DNA of 64,000 bases from Oscillospiraceae bacterium (GTDB taxonomy: Bacteria; Bacillota; Clostridia; Oscillospirales; Oscillospiraceae): contig JAFQHV010000031.1 in assembly GCA_017397835.1 (NCBI GenBank), forward strand, positions 1-64,000, in the 5' to 3' direction. Positions within the stretch are counted from its first letter, which is position 1. Every line of letters begins with the position of its first letter. A program made the position numbers and the translations under genes. Under the pieces are notes generated by a model. That model was given only the letters and a program-made list of their open reading frames with translations, did not search any database and was not told where the DNA came from. Positions 63,910 through 64,000 of the stretch are shown here, piece by piece.

Positions 63910-64000
63910 TGCACTATGACATTGTTGTTGTAGGTGGCGGACCGGCCGGCATGGCCGCGGCGGTGGCTGCCTACGATGCCGGCTGCACCCGGGTGGTCAT
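63906..64000 (+). CDS. FAD/NAD(P)-binding oxidoreductase, 5' part (cut by window edge)
   Basis: The frame starts at ATG 63906 (or the adjacent ATG 63909) overlapping the upstream stop codon. The first residues, MHYDIVVVGGGPAGMAAAVAAYDAG, are a dinucleotide-binding fold (GGGPAG). Only about 31 codons are visible. In this context it is likely the second flavoprotein subunit of a glycerol-3-phosphate dehydrogenase system. Confidence 0.85.
   Translation, partial: MMHYDIVVVGGGPAGMAAAVAAYDAGCTRVV

Overview
The window is a 64 kb piece of a GC-rich, low-repeat Gram-positive chromosome. Gene content points to an anaerobic gut Firmicute of the Oscillospirales (Clostridium cluster IV) type: CIRCE-controlled groES-groEL, a long single-chain PurL, a SCIFF ranthipeptide with its maturase, a PdaB-type deacetylase, GlpP antitermination, LplB/YtcP-type sugar permeases with a membrane-bound AraC regulator and YesL, and cluster IV-like intergenic palindromes. 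This assignment is inference from gene content. I saw no rRNA, tRNA, CRISPR array, transposase or prophage gene.

Layout. 1-2.8 kb: 3' part of purL. 2.8-3.3 kb: a ~0.53 kb non-coding repeat (copy A), with an inverted copy (B) at 49.45-49.98 kb. 3.4-3.9 kb: a divergent pair of tiny DNA-binding proteins (XRE and ribbon-helix-helix) around tandem operator-like dyads. 3.9-8.1 kb: groEL/groES, a lipid kinase and an rRNA-methylase-like gene. 8.4-10.6 kb: a zinc-ribbon membrane protein, an unusual HTH-NfeD fusion and an SPFH gene broken by one in-frame TAA. 10.65-13.6 kb: SCIFF peptide, radical SAM maturase and a coupled Orn/Lys/Arg decarboxylase-family gene. 13.7-15.6 kb: galM and mgtC-like genes. 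15.6-24.6 kb: a six-gene minus-strand amino-sugar operon (AraC regulator, NagA, GH20, two tandem ceramidase-fold proteins, a second GH20-like protein). 24.7-28.5 kb: radical SAM protein, Na/Pi cotransporter, aldo/keto reductase. 28.6-37.1 kb: two divergent units, ABC permeases on one side and AraC-TM, YesL, YhcH, Gfo/Idh/MocA and two SDRs on the other. 37.1-42 kb: lacZ, its divergent AraC regulator and a PdaB-like deacetylase. 42-47 kb: a three-gene exopolysaccharide operon. 47.2-49.4 kb: DUF554 and MATE membrane proteins. 50.1-57.8 kb: a second sugar locus with a NagB-like protein, lipoate ligase, YjbQ, a TIM-like isomerase and, divergently, SIS isomerase, FGGY kinase and a GH123-like hydrolase. 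57.8-64 kb: Tex, rpsF-ssb-rpsR, a small membrane protein, then glpP and the start of a GlpA-like dehydrogenase operon.

The dominant theme is intracellular breakdown of imported oligosaccharides, especially amino sugars: NagA, a NagB-like protein, two GH20-type proteins, a GH123-like protein and LacZ are all encoded without visible signal peptides. No solute-binding protein is present for the two ABC permeases.

The most notable non-gene signal is the pair of 0.53 kb repeats. Two of their hairpin stems differ between copies by compensatory changes on both arms (five base pairs in all), which is direct evidence that secondary structure is selected. The second strongest is a shared leader motif plus terminator in front of both glpP and the GlpA-like gene, pointing to autoregulated antitermination.
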